Shown here one piece after another: positions 29,793-39,168 of a stretch of DNA of 64,000 nt. Under the pieces are notes generated by a model, which worked only from the letters and a program-made list of their open reading frames with translations, had not been told where the DNA came from and made no database searches. The stretch is from positions 57,565 to 121,564 of the forward strand of contig JASMLX010000001.1 of the NCBI GenBank assembly GCA_030748495.1, written 5' to 3'. A program made the position numbers and the translations under genes. This DNA comes from Candidatus Poribacteria bacterium (GTDB lineage Bacteria; Poribacteria; WGA-4E; UBA9662). How positions within the stretch are numbered: the first letter of the stretch is position 1; each line of letters begins with the position of its first letter.

Positions 29793-30882
29793 TTGCCTGA
29801 CCCGTATCTCGGTCAAAAATAGAGCAAGCCTGTAGTTCCAACCATACCGTCTGGCCTACCCTAACCTGTTGGTCAGGCGGTATCCTACACTTCATCGTTA
29901 CCCGCTGATCGGTTTCATCCAACCCTAAGTTCACGTCGACAATTGTTTCCGCTCCCAATGCTTCGTAGTTGTGAACCTCAACCACTATAGTGTTGTCCTC
30001 TTCTTGCGGGTGAATAACCAGATTTTCCGGGTGAATACCTAGCCAAACCTCTTCCCGGGCTATCCCTTTTCTAGCTATCGTCTCCGGTAATGCAACCTGC
30101 AAATGGCCAATTAACTGACCATAGATTTCTCCGTTGGATTCTGAGAGCCGGCATGTCATCAAATTCATGGAGGGATTACCAATAAAACCGGCCACAAATA
30201 TGTTTGCCGGTTGGTTGTAAACCTCTATTGGAGTCCCAATCTGCATGATTTTACCCTGATCTAAAATAGCTACCCTATCAGCCATCGACATGGCTTCGAT
30301 CTGGTCGTGTGTTACATACAGCGTGGTGATACCAAGTTGCTTCTGCCGCCACTTAATTTCGGTTCTCATTTCGGCCCGTAGCTTAGCATCCAAGTTAGAG
30401 ATCGGTTCATCCATCAAAAATACTCGTGGTCGCCGGACCATCGCACGACCGAGTCCCACCCGTTGGGTTTCTCCCCCACTCAATTGAGCCGGCTTTCGCC
30501 ACAGCAGATGCTCAATATGGAGCATCTCAGCAACATCCTGAACTCTTCTTTTAACTTCTATTTCTGGTAACTTGCGTGGCCACAACGGGAAAGCCATGTT
30601 TTCAAAGGCTGTCAGGTGAGGATACAAGATGTGGGATTGGAAGACGAAAGCAACATCTCGACTAGCTGGATCTAACTCGGTCATTGGTTGATTGTCGAAG
30701 TAGATATCGCCTTGGTCTAACTTCTCTAAGCCGGCAATACAGCGCAGCGTAGTTGTTTTACCGGCACCAGTATGACCCAACAAGACAAAGAATTCCTGAT
30801 CTTCAATTTCCAGGTCGAGTTGGCTGAGAGCAACTTTGTCATCAAAGCACTTTGTTATAGATTCCAGTCGAACGCTTGCCAT
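29779..30882 (-). CDS. ABC importer ATP-binding protein, MalK/UgpC type
   Basis: 367 residues. Walker A GHTGAGKTT (36-44), signature LSGGE (134-138), Walker B FLMDEP (155-160), switch His192 in VTHDQ. The C-terminal 130 residues form the TOBE/MalK-type regulatory domain. MalK-class ATPases power carbohydrate importers and often serve several of them. Last gene of the operon, starting 3 bp after the upstream permease. The 3' end overlaps the convergent PilZ gene. Confidence 0.93.
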   Translation of the reverse strand: MASVRLESITKCFDDKVALSQLDLEIEDQEFFVLLGHTGAGKTTTLRCIAGLEKLDQGDIYFDNQPMTELDPASRDVAFVFQSHILYPHLTAFENMAFPLWPRKLPEIEVKRRVQDVAEMLHIEHLLWRKPAQLSGGETQRVGLGRAMVRRPRVFLMDEPISNLDAKLRAEMRTEIKWRQKQLGITTLYVTHDQIEAMSMADRVAILDQGKIMQIGTPIEVYNQPANIFVAGFIGNPSMNLMTCRLSESNGEIYGQLIGHLQVALPETIARKGIAREEVWLGIHPENLVIHPQEEDNTIVVEVHNYEALGAETIVDVNLGLDETDQRVTMKCRIPPDQQVRVGQTVWLELQACSIFDRDTGQAIKSV

Positions 30883-30885
30883 AAA

Positions 30886-31716
30886 CTACTTCTTTATTGC
30901 TCCAAACGTGACGCCTCGCAATAAGTGTTTACGCACTAAAAAGGTAAAAATAGCAACGGGCACTAAGAAAATAAAAGTGCCAGCGGCCACCTTTCCCCAA
31001 TCGTAACCGGTTTTCCCGGTTGCACTCACAATCGAAGGGGGAGCTGTAACTGCTTTGCCACCGACTTCAGTCAAAACTAGAGCAAAGGCAAATTCATTCC
31101 AAGCTGTAATCAAGCAAAAGACAGCAGTTGCCGCTATGCCAGTGGATGCTTGTGGTAAAACCACTTTGATGAAGGCCTGAAAGCGAGTGTAACCGTCGAC
31201 CAATGCTGCATCTTCATACTCTTTTGGGATCTCGTCTATAAAGCCTTTCATCAGCCAAACGGCAAAAGAGAGGTTGAAGGTCGTATACAGCAGAATCAGG
31301 CCAAAATGAGTATCTCTCAATTTAAGAACTGTATACATGAGGTAAATTGGGATTACTACTACAATGGGTGGTAGCATTCGGGTGCTGAGAATGAAAAAGA
31401 GTAGATCGTCTTCGCCTGCTATCTTAAAGCGCGAAAACGCATAGGCAGAAAGCGTTCCAATGCCAACGGCTAAAATCGTGCTGGTGAAGCCTATGATGAT
31501 ACTATTTAATAGTTGGGAAAAATATTTGGAAGCGAAGAGCTTTTGGTAATTTTCAAAGGTGATTTTAAAGAAAAATTTGGGAAATGGAGCTGAAATATCG
31601 CTGCCATACTTGAGAGATGTAACAATGATCCAATAGATCGGGATCAAATAGATTAATACTACCAGCAGAATCGAAAAACGAGATAGATAATAAGAAAAAT
31701 TTCTTCTGGTTGGCAT
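30886..31716 (-). CDS. ABC sugar transporter permease (MalG type)
   Basis: 276 residues with about six membrane helices; the first is ILLVVLIYLIPIYWIIVTSL. The cytoplasmic EAA loop is YEDAALVDGYTRFQAFIKVVLP, which docks the ATPase. MalG-type permeases end near GAIKK as here. It starts 5 bp after the MalF-type gene and is followed after 3 bp by the ATPase gene, a tight operon. Confidence 0.93.
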   Translation of the reverse strand: MPTRRNFSYYLSRFSILLVVLIYLIPIYWIIVTSLKYGSDISAPFPKFFFKITFENYQKLFASKYFSQLLNSIIIGFTSTILAVGIGTLSAYAFSRFKIAGEDDLLFFILSTRMLPPIVVVIPIYLMYTVLKLRDTHFGLILLYTTFNLSFAVWLMKGFIDEIPKEYEDAALVDGYTRFQAFIKVVLPQASTGIAATAVFCLITAWNEFAFALVLTEVGGKAVTAPPSIVSATGKTGYDWGKVAAGTFIFLVPVAIFTFLVRKHLLRGVTFGAIKK

Positions 31717-31721
31717 CGTAC

Positions 31722-32681
31722 CTAGGCTTCTCTCTTCAATTGGTTTAGATATTTAACGTAGATATTACTCAAAGCTACAATCACAATCAGAAGAATATAA
31801 GCCATGGCACAAGATTTTCCGGTATTGAAACTACGAAAAGCTAATTTATAAAGGTTCATAGACACAGTTTCGGTGGCAGTACCAGGGCCACCTTCTCTGG
31901 TCAGAACGTAGACAATATCAAACATTTTAAAAGCATCCATGGTTCTGAACAGTATGGCAATCATCAATAAGGGGGAAACCAAGGGTAAGGTAATCCAACG
32001 AAATTTAAACCAATTGGATGCCCGATCGACATCCGCTGCTTCATAAAGGTACTTAGGAATAGCAGACAGTCCGGCCAAAGAGATTAACATCATAAATGGC
32101 GTCCACATCCAAGTATCGACGATCACAATAGAAACCATGGCAAACTTGGGATCTGTTGTCCAAGGAATAGGGGTAGCTTGGACAAAATTGAGCAAGGGAA
32201 GTAAGAAGTAGTTGATTAAACCAGAGGTATCCGATTTGAATAGAAACCGCCAAAATAGGCCTACGATCACTGGCGATAGCATCATCGGTAATAGGATCAA
32301 GGTTGTAACGAGGCCTTTATAGCGAAATTCACGGTTTAGTAACAGTGCTACGCCAAAGCCGATCAAAAACTGGGCACTAACCGCCGTTACTACAAAGTAA
32401 GCCGTAGTCTGGAAATACCCCCACATATCCGGGTCAGAGAGCAACCGAACATAATTTTTAAAGCCGATGAACTCAGGTGGGAGGTCTGGACGATTGACGC
32501 GATATTTATAAAAGCTAAGAACCAACGACCAGAGAAGGGGAAAGATGTTCATCAAGATCAGTAAAATCATGGTTGGCATGATAAATACCATCTTGACTTG
32601 GTAGTCGCTCAGCCCTGTAGAGGTACGGGCAAATGAGCCTACACGGGGAGGGTTATTAAATTCCGTTGGTTCCGTCTCCAT
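31722..32681 (-). CDS. ABC sugar transporter permease (MalF type)
   Basis: 319 residues with about six helices. The first is MVFIMPTMILLILMNIFPLLWSLV, after a roughly 25-residue soluble N-terminus. The EAA loop is YEAADVDRASNWFKFRWITLP. MalF-type partner of the next gene. No clear ribosome binding site lies before the ATG at 32681, and a start nearer the first helix cannot be excluded. Separated by about 80 bp from the upstream cyclase gene on the same strand. Confidence 0.92.
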   Translation of the reverse strand: METEPTEFNNPPRVGSFARTSTGLSDYQVKMVFIMPTMILLILMNIFPLLWSLVLSFYKYRVNRPDLPPEFIGFKNYVRLLSDPDMWGYFQTTAYFVVTAVSAQFLIGFGVALLLNREFRYKGLVTTLILLPMMLSPVIVGLFWRFLFKSDTSGLINYFLLPLLNFVQATPIPWTTDPKFAMVSIVIVDTWMWTPFMMLISLAGLSAIPKYLYEAADVDRASNWFKFRWITLPLVSPLLMIAILFRTMDAFKMFDIVYVLTREGGPGTATETVSMNLYKLAFRSFNTGKSCAMAYILLIVIVALSNIYVKYLNQLKREA

Positions 32682-32760
32682 GTAAAGGGGTTAAAACCGG
32701 TCAGCAAAATGCGCAGAAAGTCCGCTAACAGATGCCTTTCGCATTCCCCCCTAAGGTTTT

Positions 32761-35370
32761 TTACTTAGAATCCAACGAGCGGTATCCTACCCAGTCTTCT
32801 GGTACCGCGTTGTCATGTTCCGCCATGAAGGCCAACAAAGCTTCAGCCACTTGATCACTGGGCCAAGCATCGAGACAAATCGTCAGGTTTTCGATAGCCT
32901 CATCCCACTCACCCTCCAGATAGTGGTCGACGGCAATCTCGAAGGTATCGTAGTACTCGAGAAGGGTAAATTCTTCCGGTTCTTCTAGGTCAGTTGTATA
33001 CAGCGTTATAGGGTTCTCACTTCCTTTAACGGTAACAATATCGATCTTCCGGCAACTCGGCCTCATCTCAGGAGATAGACTTTCGACGAACTCACCCGAC
33101 ATTAAGATATCGGCCTTATATTGTTTGGTTGCGGACTCTAGACGTGACGTAATATTCACATGGGGCGATAGGTAGGAAGCATCAATCTTCTGATTGGAGC
33201 CAATTGCCCCTTCAATCGACCAACCAATATGCAAACCAAATCCAAGTTGAGTTTCAAAGCCTGGCAGACGCTGTTGGAGTTCGGGATTTTGGGTTAGATT
33301 CTGGAGGGTTTCACACTCTCGAACTTCTTGTATTGTGCGTGTGAATGCACGCAAAGCACCATCAGCAGGATTTTCAATACTAGTTCCATCCTCCTTCCAA
33401 ACTAACAAGAAGGCATCCCCAATATTCTTGTTGGGAGATCCACCGTTTTCAGCAACGGAACGATGAAGAATGTCAGCCACGGAATTGACGAATAACATCA
33501 CATCTTCCTGTAGGCACTCAGTAGCATCGGTGAAATTGCGAACATCACAGAAGCCGTAGACAGCTTCAATCCTCTGCCCCGGGACCATTGGATTGAGTTC
33601 TCCTTCTTGAGCCAAATTGTGAGCGATAATCTTAGCTCCAGCTTCACCAAACCCAATCTGCAGGAGACCGCTAATCTTGGCCATTGCCTCCTGAATCACA
33701 CCCGTTTCATGAGAACTTCGTCTCCGCTGAACTTCAACAGTCGCCAATGGGTTCTCAGCTAGGGTTTTGACCATGAAAGTCATCCGCTCAATCGGCGTGA
33801 TAAACAGAGTCTGAGCATCAGCTTGGAAAACGAACGTTCCTGCTCCAAGCAACAGCACGACAAACATAACAATCACAAAACCATTAAAGCCCATTTCGGA
33901 GTTAATATCGCGTTTGTCAAACCATGCACGACTACCATTGGGCGTCTCGTAGAAGATTATGTCACGGGCACGAATCGTCGACAGTTCGGTGTCAAAATTA
34001 CGGTAACTAATCCGATCTCCGACAGATACGGTTTTACCTCCCGGCAGGTCAGTCAAAGACACAATAGAGCTCAGACCAACTTCATTCTTGCCTTTGATAA
34101 TATCTTGCCCACGTGGTTTATGCGCTTTACCGGCTTCATCGACCAAGCGGCAGTCGATACCATTAATCTGATTCTCTGATTTTTCTGACGATCGAAGGCC
34201 GTTTACTACCAAACGTGCTGTAGTTCTGGTTGTCTCGCCCTCCTTAATATGAAAGATGTTCCCTCTGGCCATTAGTTTCTCAAGATTACTAGGGTTATCG
34301 AGTTCGACGTAGACACCACCATCAGCGTTAAGCGCAGTTACTTTCCCTTCAAAGTAGACGTCTGTGACATTGCCTCTGTCCCAAGTTTCTTCAATGACGT
34401 CCTGTTGACCGGTATTCTCCGGACGTTCGACACCTGCAATCGCGAGAAAGAGCAAGTGTGGATTGACCGGCTTCCCGTCCTTATCGACCTCTTGAGAGTT
34501 GCTGATGTACCTTTGAATCACATCTTCTCGTTCTTTGCTATCAACCTCCAGAGACCGAAGTGCAAATTCGGGGAAAGGCGTTGGCGGTTGGTAGTCGAAC
34601 ATAGAGGTCATAATTAACATTCCCATGACACCGATAATCGCTTTCTGCGTCATCTTCTCTGAGAAGACGGAGCCAATGGTACTTGGTTCTAGTCCTTCCA
34701 TATCATCGTACTCATCCTCTTCTTCAGCCTCTACACCTCTAAGCCGGTCAAGGAAAGGACCGATTTTGTTCAAAATCTTAAAGACTCGTGCGATCCGACC
34801 GGCCCGCGCCCCAGCCCTAGCAGCCCGCCCCACCCGTGCGAGACTGAGCGCCGAACCACCAACACCCAAGCCGAAGTAGTTCTTAATTGGATCTACGATC
34901 CAAGGAACATCTGGAATCAAGGAAGCCGCAGCTATAAAATCCAGCCAAAAGAAGAAGCTCCAGTTATATCCGGCTTCGGCATAACTTTTAAGTCCAAATT
35001 CGAGAAAGAAGAGAGCCAGTGCAACAGCGGAGGTGATGTCGATAAAAAGGTCGTATTTACTAGGAATTTGAAAGTAAGCGACCATATCTAGGCCAATCAG
35101 AGCATAGACAGTCGCAATCATCATTAAAGTAACTATGACGCGATGATTGAGAAAAGCCTCGATCTTCTGCTGAAGCGGAGATCTTTGGACAACGTTAGCT
35201 TCCTCTATTTCACTGTCGTCACCGTCGTCACCATCGTCACTGTCGTCATCTTCGCTTGCAGTTTCTTCGTCGGAGGGAGTAGCAGCAGCAGTTTCCCCTG
35301 CTTCAGTTGCTTCTTCGTTCTCCTGAAGTTCTTCGTTTTCTATACTTTCTTGTGCTTCTGCTTCGTTCAA
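32761..35370 (-). CDS. Class III nucleotidyl cyclase with an N-terminal voltage-sensor-like domain
   Basis: 869 residues. Residues 1-60 are very acidic. Four helices follow, like an ion-channel voltage sensor: S1 about 77-100, S2 106-128 (LEFGLKSYAEAG), S3 137-155 (WLDFIAAASLIP), S4 about 174-200 with Arg179, 182, 185, 189, 192, 195 and Lys198 spaced every third or fourth residue. Then come an acidic linker, a helix 243-258, a roughly 235-residue probably periplasmic domain, a helix 495-515 and a HAMP-like linker. The cyclase domain (about 600-795) has the metal Asp609 in FCDVRNFT, Lys648 and Asp652 in KNIGDAF, and Asn739/Arg743 in HVNITSRLE. The base-selecting Asp position is Ser732, so ATP or GTP specificity is open. 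A helical TPR-like tail ends the protein. Second gene of an ABC importer operon. Confidence 0.85.
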   Translation of the reverse strand: MNEAEAQESIENEELQENEEATEAGETAAATPSDEETASEDDDSDDGDDGDDSEIEEANVVQRSPLQQKIEAFLNHRVIVTLMMIATVYALIGLDMVAYFQIPSKYDLFIDITSAVALALFFLEFGLKSYAEAGYNWSFFFWLDFIAAASLIPDVPWIVDPIKNYFGLGVGGSALSLARVGRAARAGARAGRIARVFKILNKIGPFLDRLRGVEAEEEDEYDDMEGLEPSTIGSVFSEKMTQKAIIGVMGMLIMTSMFDYQPPTPFPEFALRSLEVDSKEREDVIQRYISNSQEVDKDGKPVNPHLLFLAIAGVERPENTGQQDVIEETWDRGNVTDVYFEGKVTALNADGGVYVELDNPSNLEKLMARGNIFHIKEGETTRTTARLVVNGLRSSEKSENQINGIDCRLVDEAGKAHKPRGQDIIKGKNEVGLSSIVSLTDLPGGKTVSVGDRISYRNFDTELSTIRARDIIFYETPNGSRAWFDKRDINSEMGFNGFVIVMFVVLLLGAGTFVFQADAQTLFITPIERMTFMVKTLAENPLATVEVQRRRSSHETGVIQEAMAKISGLLQIGFGEAGAKIIAHNLAQEGELNPMVPGQRIEAVYGFCDVRNFTDATECLQEDVMLFVNSVADILHRSVAENGGSPNKNIGDAFLLVWKEDGTSIENPADGALRAFTRTIQEVRECETLQNLTQNPELQQRLPGFETQLGFGLHIGWSIEGAIGSNQKIDASYLSPHVNITSRLESATKQYKADILMSGEFVESLSPEMRPSCRKIDIVTVKGSENPITLYTTDLEEPEEFTLLEYYDTFEIAVDHYLEGEWDEAIENLTICLDAWPSDQVAEALLAFMAEHDNAVPEDWVGYRSLDSK

Positions 35371-35491
35371 GAGAAAACTCCTTCTTTCAAAGACTCAAAC
35401 TCATAACCCTGCGGATAATCCAACTCGATTAGTGGAAACAACTTCTCCGACAATTATCGGCCCGATAGAGCGGAAGAGCGATGGATTAGGA

Positions 35492-36817
35492 TTACTCATT
35501 GTAGTATCCTGCATCTTCAAAAATCTCTTCGTGCTTACGAACAATGGCGTCTAAAGCTTTTTTGGGATCTTTAGCACCAACGATTGCTGCACTCCAGTTA
35601 GTCTGACAGGCTTCCAACAATTCTGCATATTCAGGAATAGCCCAGAAATCTCTCAAATATGGAAAACTTGCAGCAAAGGCTTTATTATATGGAGTTGCGT
35701 TCAAGAACGTGTCTGATTGCAAAACCTCCTTGTGTGGAGTAAATCCGCCTAGTTTGGCCCACTTTTCTTGAACCGGTTTTTGAATAAACCACTTCATATA
35801 TTGCTTGGCAATATCCTCTTTTTTGGAATAAGAGGATATTGACATCCCTTGTCCACCAATACTGATGTATTGACCTTTTGGACCGGCGGGGGCAATGAAA
35901 AATCCACTTTTATCGTGATAAGCCGGGTTTTGTTTTGGATCAATAGCCCCAGGTAAAAAGGCAAAGTAATCCATTGCCATCGCTACTTTCCCAGACTTGT
36001 AAGCCTCCAGTGTCTCCTGCCAATAGTAATTAGGGGCGTCAGGTGGTGAAAAAGCAACAAGCCCCTTGTAGTACTCCAGTGCTTTCAAAGAGTCTTCGCT
36101 GTTGAGATAGCCATCGACTTTATAGGTTTTTGGATCACCGTAAGAGCCACCAAAGGACCACATTACCTGTTGAAAACCCATAGTAATTCCATCGTATTCT
36201 TTACTGAAGTAGGTGGCTATGCCGTAAAGGTTTTGATCTGGACGTGTGAAGAACTCAGCTATGTCGCGCAACTGTTTATAGGTCTTCGGCGGCTCGAGTT
36301 GATAGCCATACTTATCTTGAAAGGCTTTCTGCTCAGCAGAATCCTCAAATAGATCTGTCCGGTAGACATAACCGTTAGCATCGACTTCAGCTGGTAGAGC
36401 CCAGTATTCGCTACTCCCTTTCGGATACTCAGCAAATGCCGTCATCGCTGGGCCATAGATTTCGCTGACCTCAATATTCCGGTCAATCCAGTCGGTCAGC
36501 TTGATGTAGTGGCCTCCTTTGGAATTGACACCTAGCCACTGACTATCACCGATGACGATATCATACAACTCGCTCCGACCACTAAAAGAGATAGAGACCT
36601 TTTCTTGGAAATTCGGCCAAGGTATTTGAACGATTTCAACTCCGATTCCCGTCTTCTTGGTAAAATCCTTAGAGAGTTCCTGTAGGTAGTCGGCGGGGGG
36701 CCATTCTGCCCAAGCGATTCTCAACACCTCACCGGTTCCGTGATTATCTGCTACTAAGCCCCCCACACAAAAAACACTCAGTACCAATAGAATGATTACA
36801 CCTTGTATATATTTCAT
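35492..36817 (-). CDS. ABC transporter extracellular sugar-binding protein
   Basis: 441 residues. The ATG at 36817 is preceded by AAGGAG at the right distance. A GTG six codons upstream (36835) would place the ribosome binding site inside the gene, so it is less likely. Signal peptide YIQGVIILLVLSVFCVGGLVA, then the family 1 solute-binding fold (VLRIAWAEWPPADYLQELSKDF, YDIVIGDSQWLG, YWALPAEVDANGYVYR, GGQGMSISSYSKKED). It captures a sugar or oligosaccharide outside the membrane for the MalF/MalG/MalK-type proteins encoded downstream. First gene of the operon. Confidence 0.93.
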   Translation of the reverse strand: MKYIQGVIILLVLSVFCVGGLVADNHGTGEVLRIAWAEWPPADYLQELSKDFTKKTGIGVEIVQIPWPNFQEKVSISFSGRSELYDIVIGDSQWLGVNSKGGHYIKLTDWIDRNIEVSEIYGPAMTAFAEYPKGSSEYWALPAEVDANGYVYRTDLFEDSAEQKAFQDKYGYQLEPPKTYKQLRDIAEFFTRPDQNLYGIATYFSKEYDGITMGFQQVMWSFGGSYGDPKTYKVDGYLNSEDSLKALEYYKGLVAFSPPDAPNYYWQETLEAYKSGKVAMAMDYFAFLPGAIDPKQNPAYHDKSGFFIAPAGPKGQYISIGGQGMSISSYSKKEDIAKQYMKWFIQKPVQEKWAKLGGFTPHKEVLQSDTFLNATPYNKAFAASFPYLRDFWAIPEYAELLEACQTNWSAAIVGAKDPKKALDAIVRKHEEIFEDAGYYNE

Positions 36818-36835
36818 TGAGTCATCTCCTTGCAC

Positions 36836-37152
36836 TATCTTATGAACAGTACCATATTACAAGCACAAACTGAATATTCACATGTTCGCTGATTATATCA
36901 GAGTGCCTAAAATTACGCAAGACAATAATTCCCTTCGGATAGTTTAGTTGTAGCCAATGATAGCGGTAATTAACAGCAAAAAATGTGAGGAAAAATAGAA
37001 AATAGCAAGTGAAAAGGTGTGTTCTGATAGCTGGCCTCCAGAGTCATCGCAGCACGATGTCGCAAAGAAGGTTGTAGGAGATATGTTCTACAACCCTTTT
37101 TGCTTTTCGATTTCTGGGGAAGCTTGATCGCAGGTGTATGTTAAGGAAATAG
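36836..37152. other. Intergenic region upstream of the ABC operon
   Basis: Should hold the operon promoter on the minus strand near 36840-36930. Also holds the hairpin at 37070-37095. Nothing else recognised. Confidence 0.45.
37070..37095. terminator. Stem-loop, probable transcription terminator
   Basis: GGTTGTAGGA (37070-37079) pairs with TTCTACAACC (37086-37095), 10 bp including one G-U, with loop GATATG. On the plus strand CTTTTTGCTTTT follows; on the minus strand, downstream of the lipoprotein gene ending at 37153, TTCTTTGCG follows. The minus-strand reading fits the gene order, but the T-tract is better on the plus strand. Confidence 0.55.
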
Positions 37153-37947
37153 TTACTTTAGCCGAACTTCACCACCTGATCGAGTTAACCGGCGCGTTGG
37201 CTTCATCAAGTATTCTGGAATGTCACGGCCTTTAATAAGGTTTCCTAACATTTGGTTGCCCAATCGAGCTACCATGTGTTTCCGCAAATCCGCTTTAATC
37301 TGATCTTCGGAAACACGACTATACTCTTTGGCCGGATCTTGTGTTTGGAACTCCCGGCAATATTTGGTATAGCCTTTTAGTTTCTTGTTATTCCAGATAA
37401 TATCGCCGGACTTAACGTCAACCGCAATGACGTGCATGTCGACCAACGCGGTTTGATAGACGAGGACAAATCGGGTGGTACCCGAAATTCCGGCCTGATT
37501 ACTCATATCATAAGCCGGTCGGTTGTCCATCTCCTCGTCGATCTTGAGTTTCTCGATACTACCAATCAAAATCAGATCCGCTCCAACTTTCTTACCGATT
37601 TCTGCCGCTAGGGTAGCATCCGGGGAGTTTTTATCGGACGCTGCCGTAAATGCCTTTTCAATGCTTAAAAGTTCCAACTCTGTGAGCGCCGTTTCGATAG
37701 GGTTTAATGCGTCCGATTGATCATAGATCCACGTTTTTTCCTTTTCAGCCAAGCTAAGTCTGGTTGCTAAATCAATTGCAAACCGACGCTCCATTCCTTG
37801 GGATGTTTTGTCGGTAAGGAAAGGGGCAACGGCAATCTGATCATACGACTTTAGTTTGGGCTCAAGCAGGCCTACATTTTTTGAGCACCCACCTATAATT
37901 CCAATTACCGAAGTCAACAAAAGACATAGCAAGATACTTTTCTTCAT
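37153..37947 (-). CDS. Putative lipoprotein, CsgG/TolB-N-like
   Basis: 264 residues. Type II signal peptide with lipobox around Cys21 (SVIGIIGGCSKN). The mature part begins with YDQIAVAPFLTD and contains GKKVGADLILIGSIEKLKI and VDVKSGDIIWNNKK. This is the pattern of CsgG-like and TolB-N-like lipoproteins that assemble at the outer membrane (nucleotide-binding-like alpha/beta fold, VGADLILxGS). AAGGAG precedes the ATG. The partner and exact role are unknown. It lies alone between the ABC operon and a decayed ISL3 element. Confidence 0.7.
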   Translation of the reverse strand: MKKSILLCLLLTSVIGIIGGCSKNVGLLEPKLKSYDQIAVAPFLTDKTSQGMERRFAIDLATRLSLAEKEKTWIYDQSDALNPIETALTELELLSIEKAFTAASDKNSPDATLAAEIGKKVGADLILIGSIEKLKIDEEMDNRPAYDMSNQAGISGTTRFVLVYQTALVDMHVIAVDVKSGDIIWNNKKLKGYTKYCREFQTQDPAKEYSRVSEDQIKADLRKHMVARLGNQMLGNLIKGRDIPEYLMKPTRRLTRSGGEVRLK

Positions 37948-38559
37948 CTGTTCTGTGCTCCTTCTAACATAAAATCGAGATAGCCCTGATTATAGCACGT
38001 ACGGTATTTGCTGTCAATACTCCCATTGAGTGAAAATCAAACCCAATGTAAGATAAAATCCAGTTTAATTTTTATTATAATGCAGTTTCTCCAGCCCTCC
38101 AACTCAGGGCTGCAGTTGCCGGGTAAACGTTCAGTTACCGGTACGCCTTGATGGCTACCAGAGACATGTATGTCATCGGAGTTTCTCGCATGACGAGAAG
38201 TGCTCGGTAAGGGATTATAACAAATGTGTCGTTCTGTTTTTGACATACGATTCGACTCCATAAAGTGTTAACCTACAGTAAGTCGGCGGCTGAGTTCGAT
38301 AATGGTGGGGTGCAGAAGGGGCTAAGTTCACAGCAACCCCGTATCAACAAATGGTTGGGAAATAAGATTCACAACCTGCAAAAAACAATAGAAATGAGAT
38401 AGCAAGAAGCTGCAAATTAGCTTGTGTACACACGAACAAACCTTAACTCATACCCTAGAATAGTCTGACTTTTAAACGGCCAAGGCTATCACAATATACG
38501 CTCGCAGGCAGAAAAGCAAGGGCACAGCAAATTTCGATAATAGGCCATTTTTGATGCGG
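37948..38559. other. Intergenic stretch, no gene supported
   Basis: About 600 bp between the lipoprotein gene and the ISL3 remnant. A minus-strand frame at 38037-38261 has no recognisable motif. Part may belong to the dead ISL3 element, but its end was not found. Confidence 0.35.
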
Positions 38560-38930
38560 AAAAGATCATGGGACAGAACAAAATACGGCTGCTGGCTTAC
38601 TATCCTCTAAAAGAGGATTTCCGGGATCTCGGTGTCTGCTCCGACGAAGAAGGAATTCTTGGCTTTTTGGACGACTAGTGGAAGGGAGTGAGCAAAATGG
38701 TGTCGCGGCCTTCATCAGTCTGCTAAACAAATCAATCGGTGGCAGGTCGGGATACTGGCCGGCTTCACCTACCGGATCAGCAACGGAGTGCCAGAAGGGA
38801 TCAACAACAAGATCAAAGTGTTACAAAAAGAAGCTATGCCTTCCACGACCAGGAGTACTTTTTCTGGGAAATATTGACTACTTGGGCTGCCATTTCTTCT
38901 GCGCGCTTTCAATGCCTACCCTTAAATGAT
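38560..38930 (+). pseudogene. ISL3-family transposase remnant
   Basis: Read across three frames, the plus strand gives LLAYYPLKEDFRDL, EGILGFLDD, then RISNGVPEGINNKIKVLQKEA and finally YAFHDQEYFFWEIL. This is the C-terminal third of IS204/IS1001/IS1165 (ISL3) transposases, with the signature EGxNNKIK...AYGxRD. The N-terminal part and the catalytic aspartates are not recognisable. At least two indels and a stop (after GFLDD) make it non-functional. Confidence 0.7.
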
Positions 38931-39168
38931 AACCTTTTTCGTCGAAGTTATTTTCTCACAAGTCTTAGAAATCATCCTATCTGCTTAAGTTGACACCCAT
39001 GAATTCACTATCTATCTCTTTTTACTTTCTATGTGGCATCGACCTGAACATTGACAATTCAAAGTGAATACATTATGCTTAGAAATGTCGTATCTGGCAA
39101 TTGTGGCCAGCACTATCACATACATCTATATCATTGCACCAGTATTACCCTAGACCTGCAACCAGGTA

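Noticed and set aside
32761..35370. A complete voltage-gated channel in the cyclase
   Set aside because: After the S4-like helix there is only one helix followed by a large soluble domain; no pore loop or selectivity filter is present.
34625..35406. Ser- and Phe-rich plus-strand frames opposite the cyclase gene
   Set aside because: Antisense shadows of the acidic and Arg-rich segments of the cyclase.
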